From assembly GCA_949130495.1 (NCBI GenBank), contig OX422213.1, positions 535,479,467 to 535,543,466 on the forward strand: DNA of 64,000 bases. The letters run 5' to 3'. Under the pieces are notes generated by a model that was not told the DNA's origin, searched no databases, and was given only the letters and a program-made list of their open reading frames with translations. Shown one piece after another: positions 49,590-62,371 of the stretch. Every line of letters starts with the position of its first letter. The stretch's first letter is position 1. This DNA is from Sambucus nigra (Eukaryota > Streptophyta > Magnoliopsida > Dipsacales > Adoxaceae). The translations under genes were made by a program, and so were the position numbers.

Positions 49590-51010
49590 ATGATGTCTCA
49601 CCACAACAACAACATTCCTCGAGTTGGCAATGTAACCACAGTAGCAACAGTCCGACCTAGGGTTAAGTTAGAGATTCGCCTGCAACCAAATCCCATGTTT
49701 CGCCAAGAAAGGCATCATTCTGAAGAACTCAGGGACCACCTAGGTCTACCCAGATTTCCAAGTTCATCGACACTTATGAATCTAGTCTTCAAGAATAAGA
49801 GGAGGCCACACCCTCCAGGTGGAAGAGAATGCCCGCCTACAAAGGTGACTTGAAAGTATGGAGAGAGATCCCCATAGAGATACCATGAAGCATCATGATA
49901 GGACTCATAATCCTCACGCGAGCAATACTCGCAGTCGAGAGAGGATCTCCAAGTGCGACTAAGATAGATTTGAATGTGACAGGTCAGGACGTGATCGATC
50001 AGAGTTTGGCCGATCGGAATGGTGTCACAATAGTAATGATCGTCAGGATGAGAACATTATAATTCGTGTCTATAGAGAGATGGACCAACATCTAGCCCAT
50101 AGAGGAGACAGAATCACCAAGGATCTAGCCAGAAGAGCTCTTAACACTCATATGAAATCCCCTTTGTTAAGGGTGATTAAAGAAGAGGAAACCTCAAATA
50201 AGTTATTCATTCGTAGGTTTAAGATCTACGATGGAAAGATAGAGCCCACAGACCACGTTCAACTGTACATGAAGGCAGTGACTCTGTGGAGTAATAACGA
50301 CTCCTTGATATGCCATATTTTCCCTTATGTACTACATGATGTAGCGCAAAATTGGTTCGAGATGATGCCCCATAAGTTAAGAGCTTCAAAGCCCTGGCAG
50401 AGGCTTTCACTGCGCGCTTCATAACCAATAATTCCCACCATAAGAGGATGGTCTCACTACTTACAATGAAGAAAAGGACATAAGAGAGCCTTTGTGATTA
50501 TGCCAAGAGGTACTAGGAGGTCTTTAATGAAGTGGAGGACTGCTCGGAGCATGTTTTAATTATATCCTTCAATATTAGTTTGCCAACCACATCTCTGCTG
50601 CACCAGTCCCTGGTAAAGAAATAGGCCAGCATAATCGACGACGTTATGGACCGTATTAAGAAATACGATAAGTTTGAGGACATGGTTCATTCTAATGCAT
50701 GGAACAACGGTTGAGAAAAAGTAAGTAAAGGAGGAGGCAAGAGTGACACACTAAAAAAATGGAATAATAATGGGGGGCAAGAACGACTCTAAGAATGGAA
50801 GTAAGGTTAATCCTTCAAAGGTGTTTGAGGCTATTAACACAATCTTCAAAGAACAAATATTCAAGATCAAGGATCGAATATTCGTCAAATGGCCCAAGAA
50901 GATGGGTGGTGACCTGGCAAAGAAAAATAATGCGTTGAGATGTGCATTCCATAAACAAGGTGGCCATAGGACTGAAAATTATAAGTCTTTAAAATCACAT
51001 TTGGAATAGT
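49590..51010 (+). pseudogene. Tat-element gag, broken
   Basis: The first ATG pair (49590) begins MMSHHNNNIPRVGN. The conserved capsid block lies at 50110-50424: FIRRFKIYDGKIEPTDHVQL, YVLHDVAQNWFEMMPH. The family pattern is 'F.LP.FE.YDG..DP.DH...F...M' and 'FP.TL...A..WF..LP'. A Cys/His-type box, CAFHKQGGHRTENY, lies at 50943-50985, where the second Cys is now Tyr. Stops and frameshifts separate the pieces. Confidence 0.75.
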
Positions 51011-51239
51011 TGGCCCAAAATTGGCATCTTAATGAGTACGTAAAAAAGAAAGCTGATAAGGTGACACCTAATGGCGACCATAAACTAGACCATGTCCTTG
51101 ATGAAGACATGGGACAGGAGTTTCGGAGGATTTATGTAGCATCCGACCTAAAAAAGATCTAAGGTAACATGGTTCGAATGGAGATGAAGAAGGTCACTAC
51201 TGTCATTGAGGCATTCCATATTAACCCTACAAAGCGCTA

Positions 51240-51660
51240 AGCTGGAAAGCATCGGCGACCAGCGGATGTTGGCTACACCAAACACATCATTTTCACTGAA
51301 AAAGATATGATCAGAGAAAGGACTCCACATCATGATGCACTCATGATAACTCTCAGAATTGTAAATTAAAACGTCGATGGGATGCTGCTAGACCATGGAA
51401 GCTTGTCAGAGGTGATGTACTTATAGTCATTCCACAACCTGAAGCTCGACCTAGCCAACCTCAAGGACGTCACGGTTGCGTTAGATAACTTTGCAGGGAG
51501 AATTATAATGACACTGGGAAAGATAGTCATTTCAGTCAGGGCAGGAAACATCTCGAAGTAGATTGAGTTTTAGGTGGTGGATATAAAGTACCCTTATCAT
51601 GCCATTCTAGGAAGGGGTTGGTTGCACACCATAGGGCCGTACCATCTACCTATCATCAGA
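51240..51660 (+). pseudogene. Tat-element protease region, broken
   Basis: Reading frames give HHDALMITLRIVN, MLLDHGSLSEVMYL and YPYHAILGRGWLHTIG, which correspond to 'D.LV...I....V.RVLVDTGSSADVL' and 'YNAILGRP.L...'. The catalytic D is present but DTGS has become DHGS. Stops interrupt at about 51366 and 51424. Confidence 0.65.
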
Positions 51661-51839
51661 TGCTAAAGTGTATCACCGATCGGGGTGTGGTTGAGATTTT
51701 TGGCGATCATGCCACTATAAGGAAGTTCTTTATCACGACCATTCACCCTAGGAAGAAGAAGAAAAAGGAACCAAAAGACACTCCGTAGGAAGCCTGTGAT
51801 GGGGATACACCCTCTAAATAGCAATTATGGTATGATCGA

Positions 51840-53840
51840 TAAGGGGTGGAGGAGACCTGGATCAACCCCATTGACAGGGTCATTAAAAGCCTAGAGGGAG
51901 TTATAGATGATGAGAACTTGCTAGAGAGAAAGTTTTTGATCGGAACTACACTTGTCGATCACGAAAAAGAAGAGTTGATTGCCCTCTTAAAAAGTAATCT
52001 GGATGTTTTTTCTTAGGAGCCATAGGATCTGCCTGGAATTGATTCCAACTTAGACTTCCATCATCTACATATTAACCTAAACTTCTAGCCAATCACTCAG
52101 AAGGCACACTGAACAACCCTCGAGAAGGGTAAAGTGGTGAAGAACGAAGTAGGGAAGCTTCTTGATGTAGGATCCATTAGGGAAGTTTAGTTACCTAAGT
52201 GTCTATCCAACCCAGTGATAGTATAAAAGAATAATGATAGTTGGAAGGTCTGCATTGATTTCATAGACCTCAACAGGGCCTACCCCATAGACAGTTTCAC
52301 GCTAGCTAAGATTGATCAGTTGGTTAACGCTACGACACAACATGAAAGGATGAGTTTTTTGGATGCTTATTCAGGATACCATTAAATTTTGTTGTTCGAC
52401 CCTAATCAGGATAAAATATCCTTCATAACCTCGATTAGGCTATACTATTACATGGTCATTCCGTTCATCTTAAATAACGCATAAAAAACTTATCGAAGGC
52501 TAGTGACATAGATGTTCAAGCAGCAGATGGGAGACACAATAGAGGTCTACATCGATGACATGTTAGTCAAGAGCAAGAATATAAACTACCACCTCACAGA
52601 CTTAGATAGAACTTTTGGAGTCCTCAGGCAGTACTAGATGAAACTTAATGCAAGTGAGTGTTCATTTGGTGTTCAGTCAGGTAAATTTCTAGGCTATTTA
52701 GTCAGTAAAAGAGGAATTGAGTCCAACTCAGATCAGATTGATGCGATCACCAAGGTCCAACCTCCACAGACATTATGAGATGTTAAAAAGCTTAATAGTA
52801 TGCTCGTAGCACTCAAACACTTCATCTCTAAGTCCTTGGAACACTACCGACCATTATTTCAGCTTCTAAATAAAGACAAAGGCCTCATGTGGAACGATGA
52901 CTGCTCAAGAGCTTTGGAGAAGATTAAGCCTTACCTCATCAATTCACCCCCACTGGTGATTCTCAATGATGGAGACCCTTTGTATCTCTATCTCCCAGTA
53001 TCAAACCATGATTTTAGCTCAACTCTGTTATGTGAGAAGGAAGGAGGACAGTACCCCATATATAACGCCTGCAAGACACTTTTGGATGCCGATCAATGTT
53101 ACTTGCACATGGAAACGTAGATATGCATTGGTGGTTGCCTCAAGGAAACTGAAACACTATTTTAAATCTTACTCAATAACAGTGATCACTTCATACCCCC
53201 TAAAAATATTCTTTAGAAATTTGACCTATTTGGACGACTCTTTAAGTGGTCGAATAAGAGCTCAGGACGTTTGATATCCACTTTCAGCCAAGAACAACAA
53301 TTAAGGGATAAATCCTAGTTGCTTTTATCACCGAGTTCACGGGGGACTAGCCTAGCGACCAGTAGGAAATGGAGTAGTCAATAAACGAGAATGCACAATC
53401 TAAGGACTGGACCCTGTACATTGATGAAGCCTCCAATTCAAAGGGGGCGGTAGTAGGATTCATCCTTATCACACCAGAAGGTATTGTCATCGAATAAGGA
53501 ATCAGGTTGGGATTTGAAGCCTCCAACAACGAAGTTAAGTACGAAACATTGATCGCTGGCTTACGTAAAGCCCAATTGCTATGGGCCCGCGTCTCAACAT
53601 GTTCAGTGATCCCAAACTGGTCTCCAAGAAATTAAGAAGATTTCAATGCAAAAAATGATAGGATTTTAGCATACCACGCCATAGTTAAAGGTTTTATGGT
53701 AGGATTTAAGAAGCTTAATATTCAGTAGTTCCCCTGGGTACAGAACAGTCACGTTAAAGCCTTAGCCACCCTAAGATCAGTAGTGGACTCTGACCTCAGA
53801 AGAACTATTCATATAGAGTTACTCGATCAACCAAGAATTG
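51840..53840 (+). pseudogene. Tat-element reverse transcriptase and RNase H, broken
   Basis: RT blocks are clear: WKVCIDFIDLNRAYPIDSF (52241-52297), MSFLDAYSGYH, SFITSIRLYYYMVIPF and VYIDDMLVKSKN (Y-x-DD kept, 52546-52581). Later come GKFLGYLVSKRGIESN and LNKDKGLMWNDDCSRALEKI. RNase H pieces follow at 52966-53280 and 53400-53780. Several stops lie where Gln or Arg is expected (a TAA after GYH, a TAG in QY*MKLN, a TGA in L*DVKKL), consistent with C-to-T change. Confidence 0.82.
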
Positions 53841-53889
53841 ACCAGATGGTGGTTGCCTAGCAAGTCCTCCTCATATAAAGGGCCCCTAG

Positions 53890-55133
53890 TTGGATGTATC
53901 CCATCATTGCCTATCTACAAAGTGACATGCTCCTTGATGATAGGAGATTGGCTCATCAAGTAAGGGTGAAATCAACTCATTTTTACATCACCCCAGGAAT
54001 AAATCTCTATAAGAGATCATTCACAGGCCCTTACATCAAGTGCATCGACCCGCATGATACCGAGAAAGTTTTCAACAAACTTCATGATAGTATTTATGGA
54101 AGTCACACATGAGGGAGGTCGTTGGCCTTTAAAGTGGTCAATAAAGGTTATTGGTGGCCTCATATGCAAAAGTACGCAAGTGCCTATGTTCGCAGATATG
54201 TAAAGTGCAAGAAATTCTCTCATATGGCTCACCAACCAATTAAAAAACTTAAATCTTTTACAAGTCATTGTCCATTTGCACAATGGGGATTGAATATTAT
54301 GGAACCACTACCTGCCTAGAAATCATAAGTATCTACTGGTCGGCACAGACTACTTCACCAAGTGGGTAGAGGCAGAACCATTGGCAAACATTCGTGATGC
54401 TAACATGGCGAGATTCATTTGAAGAACATCATAACACGCTTTGGGGTACGAATACCTATCATCAGTGACAACGGTACACATATTGAAATTAGCTTCTTTC
54501 AAGGCTTTTGTGATGAGCATGGAATCAAGCATCATTTCAGTTCTATAGCCCATCCCCAAATCAACAGTCAGGAATAAGCTTCCAATAAAAGCATGCTTGA
54601 AGGCCTAAAAATAGGATGGAAAGAGCAAAGGGTGGATGAGCTCCCTCATGTTCCGTGGGCCTATCATATTATTCTTAGGAGACCAACTGGGAAAACATCA
54701 TTCACACTCAACTATGGAATGGAAGTTATTATCCCACTTGAAGATGGTCTCCCAACCATGACAACTAACTTGGTCGACTAAGCACTAAATGATGATGCAT
54801 TGTGTACTGAACTTGACTTAGTAGATGAGTGAAGAGAGCAGGCTATGATCAAGTTTGCTTCTTATTAGCAGTTTCTAGCCAAGAAGTATAACAAAAAATT
54901 CAATTCAAGGAAATTTTAGGTGCGGGACTATATCCTAAGGAAAGTCCTTGGCAGTGCCGTAAGACCGTCAGATGGTAAGCTGGGACCAAACTGGGAAGGA
55001 GCTTTTATGGTAATCAGGTAAGACCTTCAAGGATCATATCACTTGGAAATGCTGGAGGGCAGGAAGATACCAAGAGTATAGAAAGAATCTAATCTCAAGA
55101 AGTTCTACTTTTTATCTTATTTCTCAACACATT
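53890..55133 (+). pseudogene. Tat-element integrase, broken
   Basis: A zinc-finger part with H...H and C..C spacing is visible: LHDSIYGSHT, then KVVNKGYWWPHMQ and YVKCKKFSH (54080-54230). The core has IISDNGTHIE and HHFSSIAHPQIN (about 54459-54560). LPHVPWAYHIILRRPTGKTS and YGMEVIIP (54635-54740) match 'LPGVLWAYRTT.R..TG.TPF.LTYG.EAVIP'. The C-terminal part runs to about 55130 with LGPNWEGAF. Multiple stops; the first catalytic Asp region (about 54330-54400) is frameshifted. Confidence 0.82.
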
Positions 55134-56105
55134 TAGTTTATGCAAATTTTTATTTCAAACTTATGATCCTTGCAAGTTATTATTCAATGAATAAAGGCCT
55201 ATTGGCTATCGTATATTGATTTCATATATTGGTTGCTCTAAATTTTTGTTATGTATCTCAGTATTATGCACCCTTTTCAAATGATAACTCCCTCAATCAC
55301 AAGAAGAAAGTACCTTTGGTTACGGTAAGCTTCTCAGCTTATCTTATCTAATGAACTTCCTTGCGCATAATAAAACTCATATGGATTACAATAAGTTATT
55401 CAAATTATTTCAATCAAGGGATTTTATTGTGCCGAGCAGGTTTCACAATAATTGCAATAAGTTATTAAAGTATTTCAATTGCTATAACCCTCAAGTCTTT
55501 TTCATAAACGCAATAGACTTCATGAGTTTCCTCGACAATATGAAAATCCCTGCAGCGTATCCTTAGGGGAAAAATCAAACTTTGGTTTGTCACCAACTGT
55601 GTTAGTCACTAAAAACCTGATCGGGAAAATGGCCCATTAACCAGGTACATTCTTGCCATCATCTCACCTAGGACTAAGGGAGTGTGACAACATGACCTAA
55701 AAGGTAAGGCAGATGGAAGGATATTGCTAAGGAATATTGTATTTGGAGAATGTTCGAACACAAGTTAGCAAACTCATTTAGTCGGCAGCGACCCAAAATG
55801 GTTAACACTTTTTCTTGATTCATTTCGTCGTCTAAAAGCCCAAAACGATTAATTTTAAATACTAACTCATTTCGGCGAGATGCCTAAAATGATCAACAAG
55901 TATTGCATAGTTTGCAAAATCCCTAAGTGGTCGGCAAGCGTTAACTCTTTCCAATTAGCAATCAGAATACAAAGGCAGATATTAACTCATATTTAGTTAT
56001 CACATGCTCAAAATATGAAATATGTTGATAATTAAACTTTATACATATTAATAAAAATGAGAGATTACAATTGCAAGAATAAAAAATACATTAAAGACCA
56101 TACAA
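55134..56105. other. Tat-element 3' region with weak tandem repeats
   Basis: Non-coding. Between about 55770 and 55945 three to four degenerate units share 'ctcattt.g.cggc.a...cc.aaaa.gattaa', a weak tandem repeat of roughly 60 bp. The plus-strand open frame at 55351-55566 has no family features. Confidence 0.4.
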
Positions 56106-56109
56106 GGAC

Positions 56110-57761
56110 CTAGACCAGCTTTGGTTGGCGAGTAAGATAATTAGTAATGCGCTCTCTTCGGCCATTGTTAGGAATAGGAGCGAACAAGGGAGGGCGACGA
56201 TAAGCAGCGCATTCTACCTGGTACTTATACCACACGTCAGATTCCTTAGGCGTCTTGACCTCCCTGAGGGATGTAAACCACCCACACTTGAATGAAACAT
56301 CCTCAGCCTCCTTCATCCTTGCTGGTGAATCAGTATAGCCCTCTTCATAACCTACCACCCATACTTCTTGAGGTCCCATTATAAACAAGTGTCTCCACCT
56401 CTAATATCTCTTTAAAGTCTGGTTGCAATGACATATCCCATTTAGACATCCTTTTTTAGCTCGATGACCTCCTTCCTCAGAGCATGATTCTCACCTTGGA
56501 TCACCTCGCCTACTTGGATCATATCCTTGTACTCCACGAGTTGGTCCCTCAAAAAATTTATCTCCTCTTGCATTTAGGAGTCGATGTCCTCCATAACTTG
56601 GGCACCATCTTTCATCTTGGCGACCATATCAGATTGGTCCTTATACTACTCGGTCCTCACTTTTAGATGCTTATATAGAGCCTTATAAACTCCTTACGAG
56701 CCTGGTTACTGATGTATGGTCCTAAAATCCTCCCTAAGTTTGAGGTAGGGTAATGTAGTCCACTAGGATAATAGGATACAAAAAACACAAAATAAGAAAT
56801 GCAACGAATATCAGCATAATTAAAAGAGAATAATACATTAATAAAAGCAAAGTCCTTTTCATTAATTGAACAAACGGGGACTAAAGGCCAGTACAATAGG
56901 AAGAAGAGAAACTATAAAGCACAAGAAAAGAAAAAGGGAAAGTCCTATAACTATAAAATCCATTCCTTCACCTGCTCAGAGCAGCCTATTGCCTTCCCTT
57001 TCTCAGGACCCCTTCTTTTTTGGTCCGTAGTCTCTCCGACCTCAGTTGAGTCTTTCTCAGTCTGGTCAGCAGTCTGACCAACTACAGGCTCTTCAATAAG
57101 GGGATTGGGTCCAAGAGGATGTATTTGGAATAGTTCAGAATCTGGAGGAACCCCCGCCGCTCCTAGATCTTGATTTCATCATTTTTTGAAGGATACCTTA
57201 TTAGCGTATGTGATCTTAAGCTCAACATCATCATAGGTCGCATCCCATCCTTTTATGTATCCATTATCCTTTATGATCGAGAGATCCTTCTCCAACGTCT
57301 GAGCCTTCCTCACCAGACCCATATTTTCTTGAGAAAGCTTCTCCTTCTCTGCGACCACTAAGTTACTAGTCGTTTGCATATCGGCATAGGCCTTGGCTGA
57401 GCTCTCCCTTTCCCATTCCAGAGTAGAACGGGCATCAGCAAAGTCCTTTTTGAACTTCTTCAGGGATTTTTTTAGGGCCTGATTATTTTTAAATTGGTTT
57501 GTGGGACCATCCAGAAGATTAGTAAAATCAACCAAAAACTTTAAAAAATAAGAAAAGAAAGATTAGTGCGCAAAACATAAACATGGAGAAAAGATAAGAG
57601 GGAAAGAGGAAACTTACCGGAGCAACTCCTTGGGTGGACTTGAATGCTAGTCGGGTCGACCCCGGGCATGAGGTGCACTCGCAATTGGCTATAAGAATGG
57701 ATCCCTTCATTAAATCAGGAGCTAGTATAGTGTTGGCCACAATGGACCCCTCTCCATCCAT
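56110..57761 (-). pseudogene. Antisense coiled-coil gene of the Tat element
   Basis: On the minus strand, an exon starting at 57761 (MDGEGSIVANTILAPDLMKG) ends at about 57618 in GCTCCG|GTAAGT, a good donor. After an intron with an acceptor near 57540, the next exon (to 57179) encodes about 118 residues. Its heptad-rich part (KKSLKKFKKDFADARSTLEW, EKEKLSQENMGLVRKAQTLE) reads as a coiled coil, followed by GWDATYDDVELKITYANKVS. A further open piece, 56388-56110, may be a C-terminal exon. It lies opposite to pol in the 3' region, as the two antisense genes of the Ogre element do. I do not know its function. Confidence 0.5.
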
Positions 57762-58368
57762 AGTAAAAATAAGGTTTAATAGGAGCCTTCAGGGTCCACC
57801 TCTTCTTAGCTTCTTCTTTCTTCCTCTTTTCTTTTTTTTTCTTCTCTCTATCCTCCTCTCCTTTTCTTCACTCAGTAAGAATAATTTTTTTAACACTGTT
57901 CATAGCATAAATTTAGGTTAGTTTGGCGTATCCCGTTACAAATCGTCATGCAATATCAAGATGAACCGAACTGTAGCATCTCCATGTTTTAAGACTTCTC
58001 GATATCCCTAATGGTATACAAATGATTTAGAGTTTAAATTAGTTTATGGAATTCTATTTTGGGCTGTTTACTTTTATTAAAAAGAAACAGGAACTTCATA
58101 TTTTCAAAAAAAAAAATGTTTTATGAGTTTACTGAAAGCAGAGTTTTAATATTTCGTCTTTCTCATTCAAACGACTTCTAAATGTCATTAGAATGACTTT
58201 ACAATGTTGTTAAATCCCTCGTTTTATAGGACTATTCTAATTTGGATCAAATGAAATTTTCTATTTTGAATTTATTTAGGTCGTTAGAAGAAAGATGAAA
58301 TCTCATTCAGACGAGATCTATCTCATTAGAACGACATGTTCATATCATTTGAACGACACATCGAGTTC
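57762..58368. other. Non-coding DNA between two elements
   Basis: Pyrimidine-rich at 57800-57875, which would be the 5' leader of the antisense gene. From 58150 to 58365 the words 'cattc.aacgac' and 'cattagaacgac' repeat (58167, 58189, 58303, 58324, 58347). A similar style ('tcgtttgagtgac', 'cattcgagtgac') occurs in the insertion at 4405-4530, so this may be part of the same unknown LTR type. The segment stops abruptly at the Tekay breakpoint. Confidence 0.35.
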
Positions 58369-60244
58369 CCGATATGGTGTACGGGCTATCGACCGAGTGC
58401 CCAGTATCAAATCTATAACAAAATCTCTCTCTCGCCTAGGAGGTAACCCTGGTAACGCATGGAACACAACGAAAAACTCACAATCTACATGAATCGATTC
58501 AATGGGAATCACTATCTCCTTAGAGGTCTCCTCCTCTATATAATATAAATGGGTGGACGATCCTCCCTCAGGACGAGGCATCGCCACCAAAAACATCTCC
58601 TGGACCAGAATAGTAAAAATAATATTCCTACTGAAACAGTCTAGCATGGCTCTTTAAGAAACAAGTCAATCCATGCCAATAATGGAGTCATGCTCGTGCA
58701 TATCTAAGACTAGAATGTCCACGGGCAAAATCAGGCTCCAAATCTCTATAACTAATCCCCGGCATATAAAGAAAATTAATGAACCATTACCCAATGGTGA
58801 GTCTACACATGTCACAGTACTATCTGTCGAGGCTACCAACCCCGTGGCCCGTGCAAAACTAGTGGCTATGAAGCAGTGTGATGCCCCAGTGTCAAATAAA
58901 ATGTGCCCCATAGTTCCATGAATAGGAAACTCAACCTCGACAGCGAGGGGAACCTACTGTGCTACTGCCTAGTGGAAATTATAAAAATGTCCATACTGCA
59001 ATTGTTTATGCTAAACTGGGACTGCTGTGATGGTTGGTAAGGTTGGTATCTGAGGTGGTACTGGGATGGTGGCTAGGAAGATCGATCTCAGCGACTCCTG
59101 ACGGGCACCATGTTGTTGTGGGGCCCTGTTACACTCATGGAAATCCTTACGTCTATGGACATTCTTGCCACAACCAAAGAATCTTCCCCAGAATTTTCCT
59201 CCCCTCTGCCCTTATTGTCATCTGCTTAGATGGCCATTACCACCCTTCCACTAGCCCTGTCGATACCGTTGTTGGCCCTGATGGCCCTGTTGCTGGCCCT
59301 GCTAGTAACGATGCTAGCCCTGCTGACTGGACTGGCCCAATATGTATCCCTCACGTCCCTGCCCAGAGTCACCATATCAGAATCGCTTAGTAGGGTACCC
59401 CTGATGGGAACTCTGCTCACCCTGACGGACCTGCCCTTGAGCTACTGGTGCCCCACTAGCACTACTACATCTTGATCGGACCTGTTGGATGGACTCCCTC
59501 GCTCGTTTTCTCCCCTGTTGATGGAAGTGGTGGTCCTGGCAATGCAATATGGAGGCGTTGAGTACATCAGTATAAGTACCCAACGACAGATTACCCAAGA
59601 GGTTCTGGCGAATCCTCCAGGTCAAGCCATCCATGAACATTCGAATCTTCTTCTCTTCGGTAGGTACCTCATCTGGCACTATAATAATAAATCTCGTGAA
59701 CTTATCTTCATACTCTGTAACAATCATACTTTCCTTCTTAAGATTTAACAATCTCTGCCTCATCTCAGTCTACACGGCGGAAGGAAAGTATTTATGGTCA
59801 AACTGCACCCAGAAACTCTGAATCGCCATACTATCCCTCTCCTCCAAAGTGGTAGTGGACTCTCACCACTGTAAGGCATCCCCCCACTAGCTTCAAGGAA
59901 GCCAGTAGTTGTCTCTGAATATTTGTGCACTCATACATGAGAAGATTCCTCTGGATGTCTTTCTTCCATTGGCTAGCGATGAAAATATTAGAATTGCCCG
60001 ATAACTCTGGGGGATATGCCCTCTGAAAGGCATCCCTAACTCTCTCCCATGCAGTGGGAAACAGAGTTGGAACTTCCACCAAAGCCTGAACTTGGGGTGG
60101 GGCCTACTGTACCACCGCTAAAGATGCATTCACAGCCTGAGCAACGATGGAGACAAACTCGGTTGCATTCATTGATCCCTAAACCTAAGCTGCTGGCTAC
60201 TCTGGTTGGGCATTCCTATCCCTCGAGGCTCCTCTTGGAGGCAT
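58369..60244 (-). pseudogene. Tekay gag-protease fragment, cut before RT
   Basis: Gag starts at 60244 (minus) with MPPRGASRDRNAQPE. The capsid continues through ASQWKKDIQRNLLMYECTNI (59990-59930) and RMFMDGLTWRIRQNLLGN (about 59640-59590). The protease block at 58911-58666 has the catalytic ILFDTGASHCFIATSFARAT. The PR-RT linker ends at SIARTPYR and then breaks at about 58369, where the other Tekay element goes on into RT. Stops and frameshifts are frequent. The right end is a normal PBS and LTR; the left end is a deletion or insertion border. Confidence 0.85.
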
Positions 60245-60413
60245 CTGAAATGAGACGGAATTCATCAGTCCATAGTTATTATTAAATCTCAAATAGATGA
60301 AGACGTAATCGCATAAATAAGAAAACAATAGTCCTAATAATAGGTCTCTATATCAAAGACGCTAAAATCGAAGCATAATAGCCGTACAGATCCTAAGAAC
60401 ACTAGAACCTGAT

Positions 60414-60425
60414 GCTCTGATACCA
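60414..60425 (-). promoter_or_regulatory. Primer binding site (tRNA-iMet type)
   Basis: On the minus strand TGGTATCAGAGC follows the LTR by two to three bases. It matches 12306-12317 exactly and shows that the LTR at 60428-63430 serves as the 5' LTR of the gag fragment. Confidence 0.9.
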
Positions 60426-60973
60426 CCCGTGACACCCCACCTAATTAAATACCGAGTGATCAATCCTTTATTAAATTAAATCAAAGCGTTCGGTTGGTTC
60501 ATACATAGCATCATTGTCGAAAAATAGGTTTTTCTTTCTTAATCACCTAATAAATAATTAAGCTAAGTGTCAACACATTTAATTTTATAGATTAAGTTCT
60601 ATTGTTATGATTTAATATACGAAACCATTTTCATGAACACATATAATAATATTAAATAGCAAACCATCCAAGTGGAATAAACAGACAAGATTAATCAATC
60701 AAAATAAAAATATCCCAAATCAAAGGACAATGAAATAATTAAAACAATCCCAACTAAAACTGAATACTAAAATAATAAAGGGTACAAGTCTCTCTTTGAA
60801 CTAAATAAAAATTGGAAATGGGCGACACATGCCACATCTAAAATGACTAAATGAAGAGATGAGATGATAAAATGAAGTTGTCTAAAGGCAAAGACCTGCA
60901 ACTCCCACACTAGCTGCAGCACGTCAACGGTCCAAAGATCTAAATCTGACGCCCATGTGGCTGGGAACCTATA

Positions 60974-60977
<4 letters not shown>

Positions 60978-61058
<81 letters not shown>
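60978..61058. repeat. (TA)n microsatellite in the LTR
   Basis: About 40 TA units preceded by a short (CA)n, within the Tekay LTR. No such run is at the matching place in the other LTRs. Confidence 0.95.
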
Positions 61059-61060
<2 letters not shown>

Positions 61061-62310
61061 AGAAAGAAGAGATGACAGGAAACATGTCAGAGCCCGAGTG
61101 TAAAATAGCTTTAAAATAGTTTAGCAAGTATATAAAATGTTTAACAATTGATACTACATATATGTTAGTTCCTCGACACTCACTTGAGAATTCTCACCTC
61201 TCAACTAATGTGCACGCCTAATGCACTGCTGAATTACTCTAGATAAATTAACCCAATTAACTAGTCTAACCCAATCTCCTCTTACCAATCCTAATTCATT
61301 TGATCGCATGACCATAGTTTATATATGATAACCTCTTCTTATGAATTTACCAAGCCAACTATGTACATCTCAATACAGCCTTAAGTTTTCAGCCACTTAA
61401 TTTACTTAATATTAATTACTCAATTTTATCTACTTACAAGCACAGTAGATGAATCACATGTACACATATTTATCATTCCTAACATATATACTAATAGGGC
61501 ACCCACATAAATCTATGGTTTTGGCATACTCTGCTATCAAGTCCTCGTATCTCTCGTATAAAAGGCAAATACTTGTTCCATATCACTCTCGAACTATATT
61601 AACACAAAACACACATATTGGAGGTGATGCATAGTTCCTAGTCACTAAGAGGTCAGCACATACCCTCACGTCTCTTAGGACCGTCTGAAAATCATTCTCA
61701 GATAGCATGTACCAAGGATCCTATGTTCTAGGGTACAAGTAATTATCCCCCATAGTGGTCACATCAAGATAAGACTGGCCCAGCGCGAAAACCTCCATGA
61801 AATAAAGTAGCGCGGGTATGAATAAACACTAATTTTTACATGATATAAATATTCATGCACTCTTATATATATTTGCATTATTCAGATAGGTATACCCACG
61901 ACCTATAACATATTCCAACCATACACGGCACGTAGCGCCCTAGTCCTACATAAGATTAATTCTTTCTTTTATTTTCTCAATTACTGCAAGTTCTTAGGTA
62001 TTTCTCGACTCTCGAAGTGTATCATTTCAAGAAATATCAAATCAGTAGGAGTACCCTCTCTATCCTACTGGTCTATGTCGTCATTGCCTTGCACAATCCT
62101 CAACTTATCACACATGCAATCATAACCCATTTTATACCCTCGTAATCCCCACGATTTAATTCCATACGAAATCGTACTACCCGGACCTTGCCCACAAACC
62201 TACTGGTCCTTATCTAGTCCCATTATGATAGTTAAATTATGTCCAAGGGTACTTATACATTGGGGTTGGATTAACATTTAAAAAGGAAAAATATTAGAAT
62301 TTCAGGAGGA

Positions 62311-62371
62311 GTCGATCGATCGATAGGAATGGTCGATCGATCGACATTCTTCAGTTAATCGATCGATCGAG
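62311..62371. repeat. TCGATCGATCGA cluster, shared LTR copy
   Basis: Three palindromic units (GTCGATCGATCGAT, GTCGATCGATCGAC, ATCGATCGATCGAG) lie within 61 bp, one fewer than in the other LTRs. The spacer 'cattctt.agt' is shared with the clusters at 44284 and 47270 although the surrounding LTR is diverged. Confidence 0.85.
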
